DNA of 64,000 nucleotides from Roseovarius arcticus (GTDB taxonomy: Bacteria; Pseudomonadota; Alphaproteobacteria; Rhodobacterales; Rhodobacteraceae): assembly GCF_006125015.1 (NCBI RefSeq), contig NZ_SZZN01000001.1, positions 1,054,001 through 1,118,000 on the forward strand. The letters run 5' to 3'. The first letter of the stretch is position 1. Each line of letters opens with the position of its first letter. The notes beneath the pieces were generated by a model, which saw only the letters and a list, made by a program, of their open reading frames with translations, was not told the DNA's origin and searched no databases. A program made the translations under genes and the position numbers. This document shows positions 18,538 through 26,586 of the stretch, piece after piece.

Positions 18538-18716
18538 AAGGTGCCGCGTATCCGCGCGGAGAATTGGGAAGCCGGTGCAAATCCGGCACTGCCCCCGCAA
18601 CGGTAAGGGTGGGCGAGACGGCGATATGCCACTGGGCCGCGAGGTCTGGGAAGGTTGCCGGATCATGGGCTTTGCGCCCGGCCCCTCAAGTCCGGAAACC
18701 AGCCTTGGACTGACGT
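18538..18716 (+). ncRNA. Cobalamin riboswitch
   Basis: The conserved elements are all in order: GGGAAGCCGGTGCAAATCCGGC (first half at 18566-18580, second at 18581-18587), then CTGCCCCCGCAACGGTAA, the B12-box core GCCACTG at 18628-18634, GGGAAGG, and AAGTCCGGAAACC at 18688-18700. These are the hallmarks of the adenosylcobalamin-sensing RNA. It lies upstream of an 87-codon gene on the same strand. A possible expression hairpin follows: CTCTC at 18779-18783 can pair with GAGAG at 18813-18817 in the ribosome binding site, with CCCC and GGGG pairing inside. This suggests translational control, with low cobalamin giving expression. The outer borders are approximate. Confidence 0.92.
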
Positions 18717-18825
18717 CAAACCGCGGGGGGCGGTGCGGGCGCTGTTGGTGGTAATCCGCTCTACAGCCTTTGCGCATCCTCTCGCCCCATCCGGTCCGGG
18801 GGTGTGGCCGAGGAGAGTAGAATAG

Positions 18826-19089
18826 ATGAGTGTTTCGCAGATATTAAGCGGGCTGGAGCGCAGCGATGCGACTGGCCCCGATGCCGATGCCGCCGCGCGT
18901 ATGGGATTTCTGGAATGGGCCTTTGGGCTAGCAGGAGCGGCTACACCAGAGGCCGCGCGCGCGGCGCTTGATGCGGCGCCTGCGCCAGCTGAAAGTGCGG
19001 CGGCGCAGGCCTTTATCGGGTATTTGCATCAGGCCAGCGCCCATGTCACGCGCCCGGTGCGCCGTGGCCGCGCCGCGCGGATGCACTAA
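18826..19089 (+). CDS. Orphan small protein under cobalamin riboswitch control (87 aa)
   Basis: This alanine-rich, mainly helical protein of 87 residues has no signal peptide, no membrane helix and no cysteine or metal motif. The segment GFLEWAFGLAG (residues 26-36) is the most structured, and the C-terminus is basic (VRRGRAARMH). GAGGAGAG stands a few bases before the ATG. It is the only gene behind the riboswitch and stops seven bases from the convergent znuB. I do not recognise the family. The riboswitch implies a role tied to cobalamin shortage, such as supply, sparing or salvage; that is inference from context only. Confidence 0.7.
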   Translation: MSVSQILSGLERSDATGPDADAAARMGFLEWAFGLAGAATPEAARAALDAAPAPAESAAAQAFIGYLHQASAHVTRPVRRGRAARMH

Positions 19090-19095
19090 GCTAGG

Positions 19096-19890
19096 CTATG
19101 CGCGCCGAAGCGCCGCGATGACGCTTGATCCTGCGAACAAAATCGCGCTGACGCAGACAATTGTCGGCCCCGTCGGTGTGTCCAGCGCATAGGACGCGTG
19201 CAGGCCCGCCCAGGCGGCAGTCATTGCCAGAAGGGTGGCGGCCACGGCCATGCCCTCTGGCGTGCGGGCAAAGGGACGGGCGGTTGCGGCTGGAATAATG
19301 AGCAGCGCAGTGATCAACAGGGCGCCGACCACCTTGATCGCGACCGCCACCACTATGGCAAGCGCGAGCGTCAGGATCAGCTCCTCGCGTCGCGGGTCGA
19401 TCCCGGCGGCGCGGGCCAAATCGGAGTCTAGCGTGGCCGTCAGCAGCGCGGACCAGCGCCAGCAAACGAGGCCCAGCACCAGCGCCGCGCCGCCCCAGAT
19501 CACGCCCAGATCACCGCGCGACACCGATAGGATGTCGCCAAAAAGAAACGACATGACGTCGATCCGCACCCCGTGCAGGAACGACACGCCCACCAGTCCG
19601 AACGCCAGCGCCGAGTGGGCCAGCACCCCCAGTACCGTATCCACGCCGCGTCCCCGCCCAGACAAAAGCGTCACCAGCACGGCCATTGCCAGCGCTACGA
19701 CCAGCGCCCCGGCGAAGATCGGCAGCGATAACGCGAGCGATAGCGCCACGCCCAAGATTGCGGCATGGGCTGTCGCATCTCCGAAATAGGCCATACGCCG
19801 CCACACAACAAAGCAGCCCAGCGGGGCGGCGGCCAACGCCGTGCCTATCCCGGCCAGCGCCGCGCGCACCATGAAATCATCCAAGATCAT
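19096..19890 (-). CDS. znuB: Zinc ABC transporter, permease
   Basis: This 264-residue integral membrane protein has about eight hydrophobic segments and the family signature GDATAHAAILGVALSLAL (residues 37-54) typical of the ABC-3 metal permeases. It forms the membrane channel of high-affinity zinc uptake. GAGGAGAA precedes the ATG at 19890, and the start overlaps the znuC stop by four bases, so the two are translationally coupled. The whole zur-znuC-znuB unit should be repressed by Zur. Confidence 0.93.
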   Translation of the reverse strand: MILDDFMVRAALAGIGTALAAAPLGCFVVWRRMAYFGDATAHAAILGVALSLALSLPIFAGALVVALAMAVLVTLLSGRGRGVDTVLGVLAHSALAFGLVGVSFLHGVRIDVMSFLFGDILSVSRGDLGVIWGGAALVLGLVCWRWSALLTATLDSDLARAAGIDPRREELILTLALAIVVAVAIKVVGALLITALLIIPAATARPFARTPEGMAVAATLLAMTAAWAGLHASYALDTPTGPTIVCVSAILFAGSSVIAALRRA

Positions 19891-20645
19891 GGGCGGTTCT
19901 CCTCTGCGGCGTGTTCGTGCCCACACTCCTCGCCATGCACATGGTCATGGTGATGACGGTAGAGCGCCAGCGCACCTTGCGTGCCCTCGCCAAAGAGGGC
20001 GCGGTAGACGGGCGCTTCGGCCACTACCTCGGGCGCTCCCTCGCAGCAGACATGCCCGTTCAGGCAGATGACGCGATCCGACGCGCTCATCACTACGTGC
20101 AAATCGTGGCTGACCAGCAGGACGGCGCAGCCGGTGTCGCGGCGCACATCCTCGATCCGGCGATAGAATGACGCGGCGCCGGGCTGGTCTAGCCCTGCCG
20201 CGCCCTCGTCCAGCATCAGCAGGTCGGGGCGGCCCAATATGGCGCGGGCCAGCAGGACGCGCTGGAATTGCCCGCCCGATAGGTCGGCCATGGGCTGCGC
20301 TGCGATATCGGGCACGCCCGCCCGCTCTAGCGCGGCGCGCGCCTCCGCCGGTGCGACGCGGCGGGGCAGTCCCAGAAAACGAGCAACCGAAATTGGCAGC
20401 GCAGGGTCCAGCGCCAGACGCTGCGGCACATAGCCGAATGTCAGACCGGGCCGCCGCGTGATGCGCCCGGCACTGGGCCGAACCCCACCGAGCAGCGCGC
20501 GCAGCAGGGTGGATTTGCCCGAACCGTTCGGGCCGACGATCGTGACAATTTCGCCGGGGGCGATGCTGAAGTCGACATTCTCCAGCACCAACGCGCGGCC
20601 ATGGCGCACGCCTAGTCCCCTTGTTTCTATCAGCGGCGCGGTCAT
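19887..20645 (-). CDS. znuC: Zinc ABC transporter, ATP-binding protein
   Basis: This 252-residue ATPase has Walker A GPNGSGKSTL (about residues 37-46), Q-loop YVPQRL, signature LSGGQFQRVLLARA and Walker B LLMLDEG. The C-terminus carries a histidine-rich tail (YRHHHDHVHGEECGHEH), common in ZnuC proteins and presumably a zinc store or sensor. The start overlaps the zur stop (ATGA) and znuB follows in the same way. The frame is open further upstream, but that part belongs to zur in another frame. Confidence 0.93.
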   Translation of the reverse strand: MTAPLIETRGLGVRHGRALVLENVDFSIAPGEIVTIVGPNGSGKSTLLRALLGGVRPSAGRITRRPGLTFGYVPQRLALDPALPISVARFLGLPRRVAPAEARAALERAGVPDIAAQPMADLSGGQFQRVLLARAILGRPDLLMLDEGAAGLDQPGAASFYRRIEDVRRDTGCAVLLVSHDLHVVMSASDRVICLNGHVCCEGAPEVVAEAPVYRALFGEGTQGALALYRHHHDHVHGEECGHEHAAEENRP

Positions 20646-21124
20646 GCGCGGGATACCTCGGCGCAGCTGGGGCATAGCCCCTCGGCCTCGCGCACCGTCC
20701 GCTCGATCACAAATCCGGCGCGCTTTGCGGCACGTGCCAGCTCGCTGGTGGATGGGTCCGTCTCGGCCTCGGTCACGCGCTTGCAGACGCGGCAAATCAG
20801 GAAGGCGGGGGTATGCGCATCTTCGCCGTGGGAGCATGCAATGAAGGCGTTTAGTCGTTCAATCCTGTGGGCGAATCCGTGGGTGACCAGAAAATCGAGC
20901 GCCCTGTATGCGACAGGCGGCTGTGATCCAAGACCATCGGTGCGCAGATGTTCGAGGATGTCGTAGGCGCCTAGCGCCTTGTGGTCGCTCAATAAAATTT
21001 CCAACACGCGGCGCCGGACCGGCGTGAATTGCAGCGCATGCTGGGCGCAGTGCCGCTCGGCGGCGACGATACCCGCATTGATACAGCCATCGTGGTCATG
21101 CGCGTCGAAGGCTTTCATCTGCAT
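20642..21124 (-). CDS. zur: Zinc uptake regulator Zur (Fur family)
   Basis: This 160-residue repressor has the Fur winged helix (LQFTPVRRRVLEILLSDHKALGAYDILEHL, PPVAYRALDFLV at about 72-83) and two CxxC pairs (CRVC and CPSC) that form the structural zinc site, plus the metal-sensing HGFAHRIERLNAF and CSHGE segments. With zinc bound it represses znuA and its own operon. It is the first gene of zur-znuC-znuB, divergent from znuA across the Zur boxes. A second ATG six bases in (21118) is equally possible. Confidence 0.92.
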   Translation of the reverse strand: MQMKAFDAHDHDGCINAGIVAAERHCAQHALQFTPVRRRVLEILLSDHKALGAYDILEHLRTDGLGSQPPVAYRALDFLVTHGFAHRIERLNAFIACSHGEDAHTPAFLICRVCKRVTEAETDPSTSELARAAKRAGFVIERTVREAEGLCPSCAEVSRA

Positions 21125-21158
21125 CGCGGGCGTCCTCGGGTCAGAGTTTGATATCGCT

Positions 21159-21178
21159 TGATGTGTTATAGTATATCA
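21159..21178. promoter_or_regulatory. Candidate Zur box 1 (zur-proximal)
   Basis: TGATGTGTTATAGTATATCA is an imperfect palindrome (TGAT ... ATCA) sharing TGTTATA with a second palindrome 14 bases further on. It lies 35 bases upstream of zur and resembles alphaproteobacterial Zur operators, which are AT-rich dyads with a TGTTATA core. Confidence 0.65.
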
Positions 21179-21191
21179 TCTACAAGCGAAG

Positions 21192-21211
21192 GTGATATGT
21201 TATATAATCAC
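21192..21211. promoter_or_regulatory. Candidate Zur box 2 (znuA-proximal)
   Basis: GTGATATGTTATATAATCAC has perfect GTGAT/ATCAC arms and the same TGTTATA core. It ends 11 bases before the znuA ATG, covering the ribosome-binding and early transcribed region, where a repressor would block znuA effectively. Confidence 0.7.
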
Positions 21212-21222
21212 ATGAGGTCACC

Positions 21223-22161
21223 ATGTCCATCAATGCTTGCCGTTCTGCCCTTGCTGGCGCCGCGCTCATTTTATCCAGTGCGGTAGCTGCCGTCGCTGAC
21301 GTCCCGAAGGTCGCGGTGGATATTGCGCCCGTGCAGTCGCTAGTCGCGCGGGTGATGCAAGGGCTTGGCGCGCCTGAGCAGATCGTGCGGCAGGGCGCGT
21401 CGCCGCATGGCTATGCCCTGCGCCCGTCCGAGGCGCGCAATCTGACCGAGGCGGATGCCGTCTTTTGGATCGGCCCCGCATTGGAGCCGTGGCTGGAGCG
21501 CAGCATAGACACGCTAGCGCCGGATGCGGTCGTTGTTCGACTACTGGACGTGCCCGGAACGACGGTGCTTGAGTTTCGGCAGGGCGCGCAATTCGTCGCC
21601 CATGAGGATGAGGGCCATGACGACGACCATGAAGGTCATGATCATTCAGGCAGCGATCCGCACGGGTGGCTTGACCCCGAGAATGGCAAGCTGTGGTTGA
21701 ATTCCGTCGCAGATGAATTGGCCAAGTTGGACCCTGATAACGCAGACGTTTACGCCGCTAACGCAAGCGCCGGCAAATCCGAGATCGACGCCGCTGCGGC
21801 ACAGATTCGTCAGGATCTGGCGCCGATCGCGAACTTGCGGTTCGTCGTTTTTCACGATGCCTACCAGTATTTCGAGGCCCGATTTGATCTGGCCGCACTG
21901 GGGGCGATTTCGGCGGGGGATGCGTCCGATCCCGGCCCTGCGCGGATCGAGGCTGTGCGCGGCATTATACGGGACGGCCGCGTTGACTGCGTGTTTTCGG
22001 AGCCAGAGTTCAACCAGTCGTTCGTAGAAACTGTGATTGAGGGTACGGAGGTCAAGGCGGCAATCATTGACCCGCTTGGCAGCCAAATCGCGCCCGGCCC
22101 AGAGTTTTATCCAGCGCTGCTGCGCGCAGTTTCAGACGAATTGGTCGGCTGCGCAAAATAG
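21223..22161 (+). CDS. znuA: Zinc ABC transporter, substrate-binding protein
   Basis: This 312-residue periplasmic protein has a signal peptide (about residues 1-25, ending VAAVADVP). The zinc-binding histidine H62 is in GASPHGYALRPSEA. A charged histidine-rich loop lies at 127-141 (HEDEGHDDDHEGHDH), with H147 following, and the C-terminal half carries VFHDAYQYFE and SEPEF. It captures zinc and delivers it to ZnuBC. GAGGT precedes the ATG. It is divergent from zur and Zur-regulated. Confidence 0.95.
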   Translation: MSINACRSALAGAALILSSAVAAVADVPKVAVDIAPVQSLVARVMQGLGAPEQIVRQGASPHGYALRPSEARNLTEADAVFWIGPALEPWLERSIDTLAPDAVVVRLLDVPGTTVLEFRQGAQFVAHEDEGHDDDHEGHDHSGSDPHGWLDPENGKLWLNSVADELAKLDPDNADVYAANASAGKSEIDAAAAQIRQDLAPIANLRFVVFHDAYQYFEARFDLAALGAISAGDASDPGPARIEAVRGIIRDGRVDCVFSEPEFNQSFVETVIEGTEVKAAIIDPLGSQIAPGPEFYPALLRAVSDELVGCAK

Positions 22162-22313
22162 GTATGCAGGAAGCTGCCAGACCGGAGTGTGCGCGCACGT
22201 TGCAACAGACAGCGCGGACCTCTGGGCTTTGACGGAAATTGCACTTGGCCCGTCCATTGCGCTGATTTTGCAGCAAACGCGCGCCCTGACGCGATCAGGG
22301 CAGGAGGGCGGTA

Positions 22314-22390
22314 TGGTAGGCCCGGCAGGACTTGAACCCGCAACCAAAGCGTTATGAGCGCTCTGCTCTAACCAGTTGAGCTACAGGCCC
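22314..22390 (-). tRNA. tRNA with CAU anticodon, probably tRNA-Ile2 (lysidine-modified)
   Basis: The 77-nucleotide cloverleaf begins GGGCCTGTAGCTC and ends with encoded CCA. The acceptor stem pairs GGGCCTG with CGGGCCT, the anticodon loop is CTCATAA (anticodon read at 22356-22354) and the T-loop is GTTCAAGTC. CAU occurs in initiator Met, elongator Met and Ile2 tRNAs. The T-loop and the AGCG/CGCT anticodon stem look more like Ile2, and initiator features (mismatched 1:72, three GC pairs) are absent. Elongator Met remains possible. Confidence 0.9.
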
Positions 22391-22495
22391 TCCATGCCGC
22401 GTTTCCTACGCAGCAGCCGCGCCCGCGTCAAGGCTTTGAGATTGCGCAAGCCGCAGGTTTAAGCTAGGCCCGCGCGTAAATCTCAGGAGAGCGCG

Positions 22496-23542
22496 ATGAC
22501 CAATCCCAAGACTGGTGTGAGCTATGCCGACGCAGGCGTTGATATCGACGCGGGCAACGCGCTGGTCGAGCGGATCAAGCCCGCGGCCAAGCGCACGGCG
22601 CGCCCCGGCGTCATGTCGGGCCTTGGCGGCTTTGGCGCTCTCTTTGATCTCAAGGCGGCGGGGTATCATGATCCGGTGTTGGTGGCGGCGACCGACGGGG
22701 TCGGCACCAAACTGCGTATCGCGATTGATACCGGGCATGTAGACGGCGTGGGGATTGATCTGGTCGCGATGTGCGTCAACGATCTGGTATGCCAGGGGGC
22801 CGAGCCGCTGTTCTTTCTCGACTATTTCGCCACCGGCAAGTTGGAGATGGAGCAGGCGGCACGCATTATTGAGGGTATCGCAGAAGGCTGCGCCCGTTCG
22901 GGCGCCGCGCTGATTGGCGGCGAGACGGCTGAGATGCCGGGCATGTACCCTGCTGGCGATTTCGATCTGGCAGGCTTTGCCGTTGGCGCGATGGAGCGGG
23001 GGGCGACTTTGCCTGATGGCGTGGTCGAGGGCGACGTGCTGCTGGGCCTCGCCAGCGATGGCGTCCATTCCAACGGCTACAGCCTCGTGCGCAAGCTGGT
23101 TGATATGTCGGGACTGGGCTGGGATGCGGATTGCCCTTGGGGCGACGGAACCCTTGGCGCCGCGCTGCTGACGCCCACGCGCCTTTATGTGAAATCCGCG
23201 CTGGCCGCGATCCGCGCAGGCGGCGTTCATGCGCTGGCCCACATCACTGGCGGCGGCCTTACCGAAAACCTGCCGCGCGTCCTGCCCGATGGTCTGGGCG
23301 CCGATATTGATCTGGGCGCGTGGGATCTGCCCGGCGTCTTTGGCTGGCTGCGCCAGACGGGCGGCATGGATGAGGCCGAACTGCTGAAAACCTTTAACTG
23401 CGGCATCGGCATGATCATCTCCGTCGATGCGGCCCGCGCCGATGAACTCGCCGAGTTGCTGGCCGAGCAGGGTGAGACTGTTCATCGCCTCGGCCATGTC
23501 ACCGAGGGCGCGGGTACTCGGTATAGTGGCGCGCTGGCGTGA
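22496..23542 (+). CDS. purM: Phosphoribosylformylglycinamidine cyclo-ligase (AIR synthase)
   Basis: This 348-residue enzyme closes the imidazole ring in purine synthesis. It has the PurM opening [18 protein letters not shown], the ATP-binding [10 protein letters not shown] and [21 protein letters not shown] (about 140-150), and the C-terminal [16 protein letters not shown]. Length matches the family. GGAGAG lies before the ATG. Its stop overlaps the purN GTG start by four bases. Confidence 0.96.
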   Translation: MTNPKTGVSYADAGVDIDAGNALVERIKPAAKRTARPGVMSGLGGFGALFDLKAAGYHDPVLVAATDGVGTKLRIAIDTGHVDGVGIDLVAMCVNDLVCQGAEPLFFLDYFATGKLEMEQAARIIEGIAEGCARSGAALIGGETAEMPGMYPAGDFDLAGFAVGAMERGATLPDGVVEGDVLLGLASDGVHSNGYSLVRKLVDMSGLGWDADCPWGDGTLGAALLTPTRLYVKSALAAIRAGGVHALAHITGGGLTENLPRVLPDGLGADIDLGAWDLPGVFGWLRQTGGMDEAELLKTFNCGIGMIISVDAARADELAELLAEQGETVHRLGHVTEGAGTRYSGALA

Positions 23543-24132
23543 CGCAGAAGGTTGCCATCCTTCTGTCCGGTGGTGGCTCCAATATGGTGGCGCTGCTGGA
23601 TAGCATGACGGGCGATAACCTCGCGCGCCCTGCGCTGGTGCTATCAAACCGCGCGGATGCGGGCGGCCTTGCCAAGGCCGCGGCACGCGGCGTGCCAACC
23701 GAGGTGGTCGATCACCGGCCCTACGGCGAGGATCGCGGCGCGTTTGAGGACGCGCTGCACGCGCGCATTATGGAATATGCGCCCGACATCATCTGCCTCG
23801 CTGGTTTCATGCGCGTGCTTACCGAAGGGTTTGTGGCCCGGTGGCAGGGGCGTATGATCAACATTCATCCGTCGCTCCTGCCCAAATATCGCGGCCTGCA
23901 CACCCATGCGCGGGCGCTGGACGCGGGCGACGCCGAGGCGGGCTGCACGGTGCACGAGGTGACGGCTGCGCTGGACGACGGACCTCTCTTGGGACAGGCG
24001 CGCGTGCCGATTTTGGCCGAAGATACGCCCGAAACCCTTGCTGCCCGGGTGCTGGTGGCCGAACATCAGCTTTATCCTGCCGTCTTGCGCCGTTTCGCCG
24101 CTGGTGATCGTACACAAATTCATTTGCCCTAG
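23539..24132 (+). CDS. purN: Phosphoribosylglycinamide formyltransferase
   Basis: This 197-residue enzyme transfers the formyl group of 10-formyl-THF to GAR. It has LLSGGGSNM near the N-terminus, the catalytic segment [22 protein letters not shown] (N, H and, later, D of DDGP) and AGCTVHEVT. The start is GTG within the purM stop (GTGA), so it is coupled to purM. Confidence 0.95.
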   Translation: MTQKVAILLSGGGSNMVALLDSMTGDNLARPALVLSNRADAGGLAKAAARGVPTEVVDHRPYGEDRGAFEDALHARIMEYAPDIICLAGFMRVLTEGFVARWQGRMINIHPSLLPKYRGLHTHARALDAGDAEAGCTVHEVTAALDDGPLLGQARVPILAEDTPETLAARVLVAEHQLYPAVLRRFAAGDRTQIHLP

Positions 24133-24212
24133 GCACCGCGCCAAACACATTTCAATTAGCGCCGATCCACCTTATATCGGCGTATCAGACCTCAGCGAAA
24201 GAGCCCTTTGCC

Positions 24213-25373
24213 TTGATCCAGACCATCACCACGACCGACGCGCTGGCCGAATATTGTGCCCGCGCTGCCCAGCACCCCTATGTCACCGTCGACACTGAGT
24301 TTCTGCGCGAACGCACCTATTATTCCAAGTTGTGCCTTGTGCAACTGGCCTATCCGGGCGACGGCGATGAGACGGCCGTACTGGTCGATCCGCTCTCAGA
24401 TGGTTTGTCACTAGAGCCGCTCTATACGCTTTTCCGGGATGAGGCCGTGGTCAAAGTATTCCACGCTGCTCGGCAGGATCTTGAGATCTTCTTTGTCGAT
24501 GCGGGCCTGATCCCGACGCCGCTTTTTGACAGCCAAGTGGCCGCAATGGTCTGCGGCTTTGGCGAGCAGGCGGGATATGAGACGCTGGTCAAGCGGATTG
24601 CCAAAGCTGAGGTCGACAAATCCTCTCGCTTTACCGATTGGTCGCGCCGCCCTCTGAGCGATGCACAAAAAAGCTATGCGCTGGCCGACGTGACGCATCT
24701 GCGCAAAATCTATGAGTACCTCGCCCGCGAGCTGACCAAGACGGGCCGCGACAAGTGGGTGGCCGAGGAAATGGCCGTGCTGAATGCGCCCGAAACGTAC
24801 GTGACCCAGCCCGAAGAGGCATGGCAGCGCATCAAGACGCGCAATAATTCGGGCAAGTATCTGTCTATCGTGCGCGAGTTGGCCCGCTTTCGCGAGAGCT
24901 ATGCGCAGACGCGGGATATTCCGCGCAACCGTGTCTACAAGGACGATGCGCTGGTTGAATTAGCGGCGACCAAGCCCGCCAATGTGCAGGATCTGGGCCG
25001 CTCGCGCCTGCTGATGCGCGAGGCGCGTAAGGGCGACATCGCAGATGGAATTCTCAAGGCCGTTGCGGATGGACAGGCGATACCGGTCGACCAACAGCCA
25101 AAGCCTGACCTCAGCCGGGAAAAGTTACAGGTAAATCCGGCAATTGCTGATTTGCTGCGCGTTTTGCTGAAGGGGGCGTCGGATCGCGAGGGCGTTGCCT
25201 CCAAGCTGATTGCGACCGCTTCTGATCTGGATGCGATCGCCGCCGGGCAGCGCGGAGTTGCCGCCCTCTCTGGCTGGCGTCACGATGTTTTCGGGGCTGA
25301 GGCACTGCGCCTGTGCAAGGGCGAGATCGCCCTGCGCGTGAAGGGTGCGACCATAGAGACTGTCGAAGTCTGA
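24213..25373 (+). CDS. rnd: Ribonuclease D
   Basis: This 386-residue 3'-5' exoribonuclease matures tRNA. The DEDDy active-site motifs are present: VDTEFLRE (Exo I, about 29-36), VFHAARQDLEIF (Exo II) and YALADVTHL (Exo III). An HRDC-type helical region follows (RELARFRESYAQTRDIPRNRVYKDDAL and beyond). The start is TTG at 24213 with only a weak purine stretch upstream. It lies 80 bases after purN in the same direction. Confidence 0.93.
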   Translation: MIQTITTTDALAEYCARAAQHPYVTVDTEFLRERTYYSKLCLVQLAYPGDGDETAVLVDPLSDGLSLEPLYTLFRDEAVVKVFHAARQDLEIFFVDAGLIPTPLFDSQVAAMVCGFGEQAGYETLVKRIAKAEVDKSSRFTDWSRRPLSDAQKSYALADVTHLRKIYEYLARELTKTGRDKWVAEEMAVLNAPETYVTQPEEAWQRIKTRNNSGKYLSIVRELARFRESYAQTRDIPRNRVYKDDALVELAATKPANVQDLGRSRLLMREARKGDIADGILKAVADGQAIPVDQQPKPDLSREKLQVNPAIADLLRVLLKGASDREGVASKLIATASDLDAIAAGQRGVAALSGWRHDVFGAEALRLCKGEIALRVKGATIETVEV

Positions 25374-25377
25374 TCCC

Positions 25378-25899
25378 TCAGCGGCGGGACGTGGCAGTGT
25401 TCGTCTGGCCAAGAACCCGGATTTCGGACACCTGGTCCAGAGTCTGGCTGGTCACGAACTGGCCGGCCTCAACACGGCGCGTCTGCACGGGCCCTTGGGG
25501 GGTGTCGGTGCGCTGGATCGCGCGGAGGGTATAGGTAAGTGCGCCATTCGCAGGCTTGCCGCCGTTTTCGGGCCATAGCCGCACGTCGAACGCGCCTTGG
25601 CGCAGCGACAGGCCGGTTGCCTTGATAATCGCACCGCCTGCCGATCGTTCAATGACCACGCCCTCGACAGCGTAGATCGGCGTGCCAACATAGATTTCGG
25701 CCTCGGATTTGCGTTGCAGGATACTGTTGCGCTTTTCCGGTATCAGGGGATTGGCTGTCTCGCCCTGAACGGGGGCGGCGCGTTGAACCGTCCGGCTCTT
25801 ACCGAACCAATTGGCTGGGTTCACACGCGAGTCGCGCAAGCCCGAGCAGCCCGCCAGCGTCAGGCTGGAAATCATCAAAACGGTCACCAGGCTGCGCAT
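25378..25899 (-). CDS. Predicted lipoprotein, function unknown
   Basis: This 173-residue protein begins with a lipoprotein signal peptide (MRSLVTVLMISSLTLAGC, lipobox LAGC with the modified cysteine at residue 18). The rest looks like a small periplasmic domain with beta structure (EAEIYVGTPIYAVEGVVIER, FDVRLWPENGG). The ATG at 25899 is eight bases from AAGGA; an ATG two codons earlier has almost no spacing. It converges with rnd, four bases apart. I do not recognise a named family. Confidence 0.8.
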   Translation of the reverse strand: MRSLVTVLMISSLTLAGCSGLRDSRVNPANWFGKSRTVQRAAPVQGETANPLIPEKRNSILQRKSEAEIYVGTPIYAVEGVVIERSAGGAIIKATGLSLRQGAFDVRLWPENGGKPANGALTYTLRAIQRTDTPQGPVQTRRVEAGQFVTSQTLDQVSEIRVLGQTNTATSRR

Positions 25900-26068
25900 C
25901 GGCATCGTCCTTATCGGTATGGTCTGAAACTGGGCAGACCCTAGCAGCCCCGCGCGCCCAAGCGCAAGCGCGCGCAGCCCTTAGATGTGCCCGCCACACT
26001 ACGCCGCCGGGGTGGACCTTTGCCAGATCAGACCCTACCTCTGAGTACAGAAATGAAAGGAGCGGATC

Positions 26069-26497
26069 ATGGCCCAACCGGCATTCGAGGACATCGTCGA
26101 AGATTTCGAATTTCTGGACGACTGGGAAGACCGCTATCGTCACGTGATCGAGGCTGGCAAGGCGATGGACCCGCTGGACGACGCGCTAAAAGTGCCTTCG
26201 ACACGCGTCGAGGGATGCGCCAGTCAGGTCTGGCTGCATCCGAAGGTGGGGAGCGGCACGTTTCGATTCGACGGCGATAGCGACGCGCTAATTGTGCGGG
26301 GCCTGATCGCGGTGCTGCGCGCGCTTTATAACGACCTGCCAGTGGTCGAAGTGCCTCGCGTTGATGCCGGAGGTGAGCTGGCTCGCCTTGGTCTCAACGA
26401 TCATCTGTCAGCGCAGCGGTCTAACGGGCTGCGCGCGATGATTGAGCGGATCCGTGTGGTCGCCGCTGACGCAGCGCAGGATGACGGGCGGCAGTAA
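26069..26497 (+). CDS. sufE: Cysteine desulfuration protein SufE
   Basis: This 142-residue sulfur acceptor takes persulfide sulfur from SufS onto its single catalytic cysteine, C50 in VEGCASQVW, and passes it to the SufBCD scaffold. The head IVEDFEFLDDWEDRYRHVIE is family-typical. AAAGGAGCG precedes the ATG. It stands alone, apart from any suf operon. Confidence 0.93.
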   Translation: MAQPAFEDIVEDFEFLDDWEDRYRHVIEAGKAMDPLDDALKVPSTRVEGCASQVWLHPKVGSGTFRFDGDSDALIVRGLIAVLRALYNDLPVVEVPRVDAGGELARLGLNDHLSAQRSNGLRAMIERIRVVAADAAQDDGRQ

Positions 26498-26512
26498 TTA
26501 GCAATTTAGGCC

Positions 26513-26532
26513 AAGAAAAAAGCCCGCGCGGG
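26513..26532 (-). terminator. Possible terminator downstream of purL
   Basis: On the minus strand ACCCGCGCGGGC is followed by TTTTTTCTT. The stem is short because CCCGCGCGGG is a self-complementary palindrome, but the GC stem and U tract are in the right order. It lies in the 89-base gap between convergent sufE and purL. Confidence 0.4.
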
Positions 26533-26586
26533 TCAGGACCTCGCTCCGCTGGCTTAAACCTGGGCTAAACTTTAAGATATCCGAGA

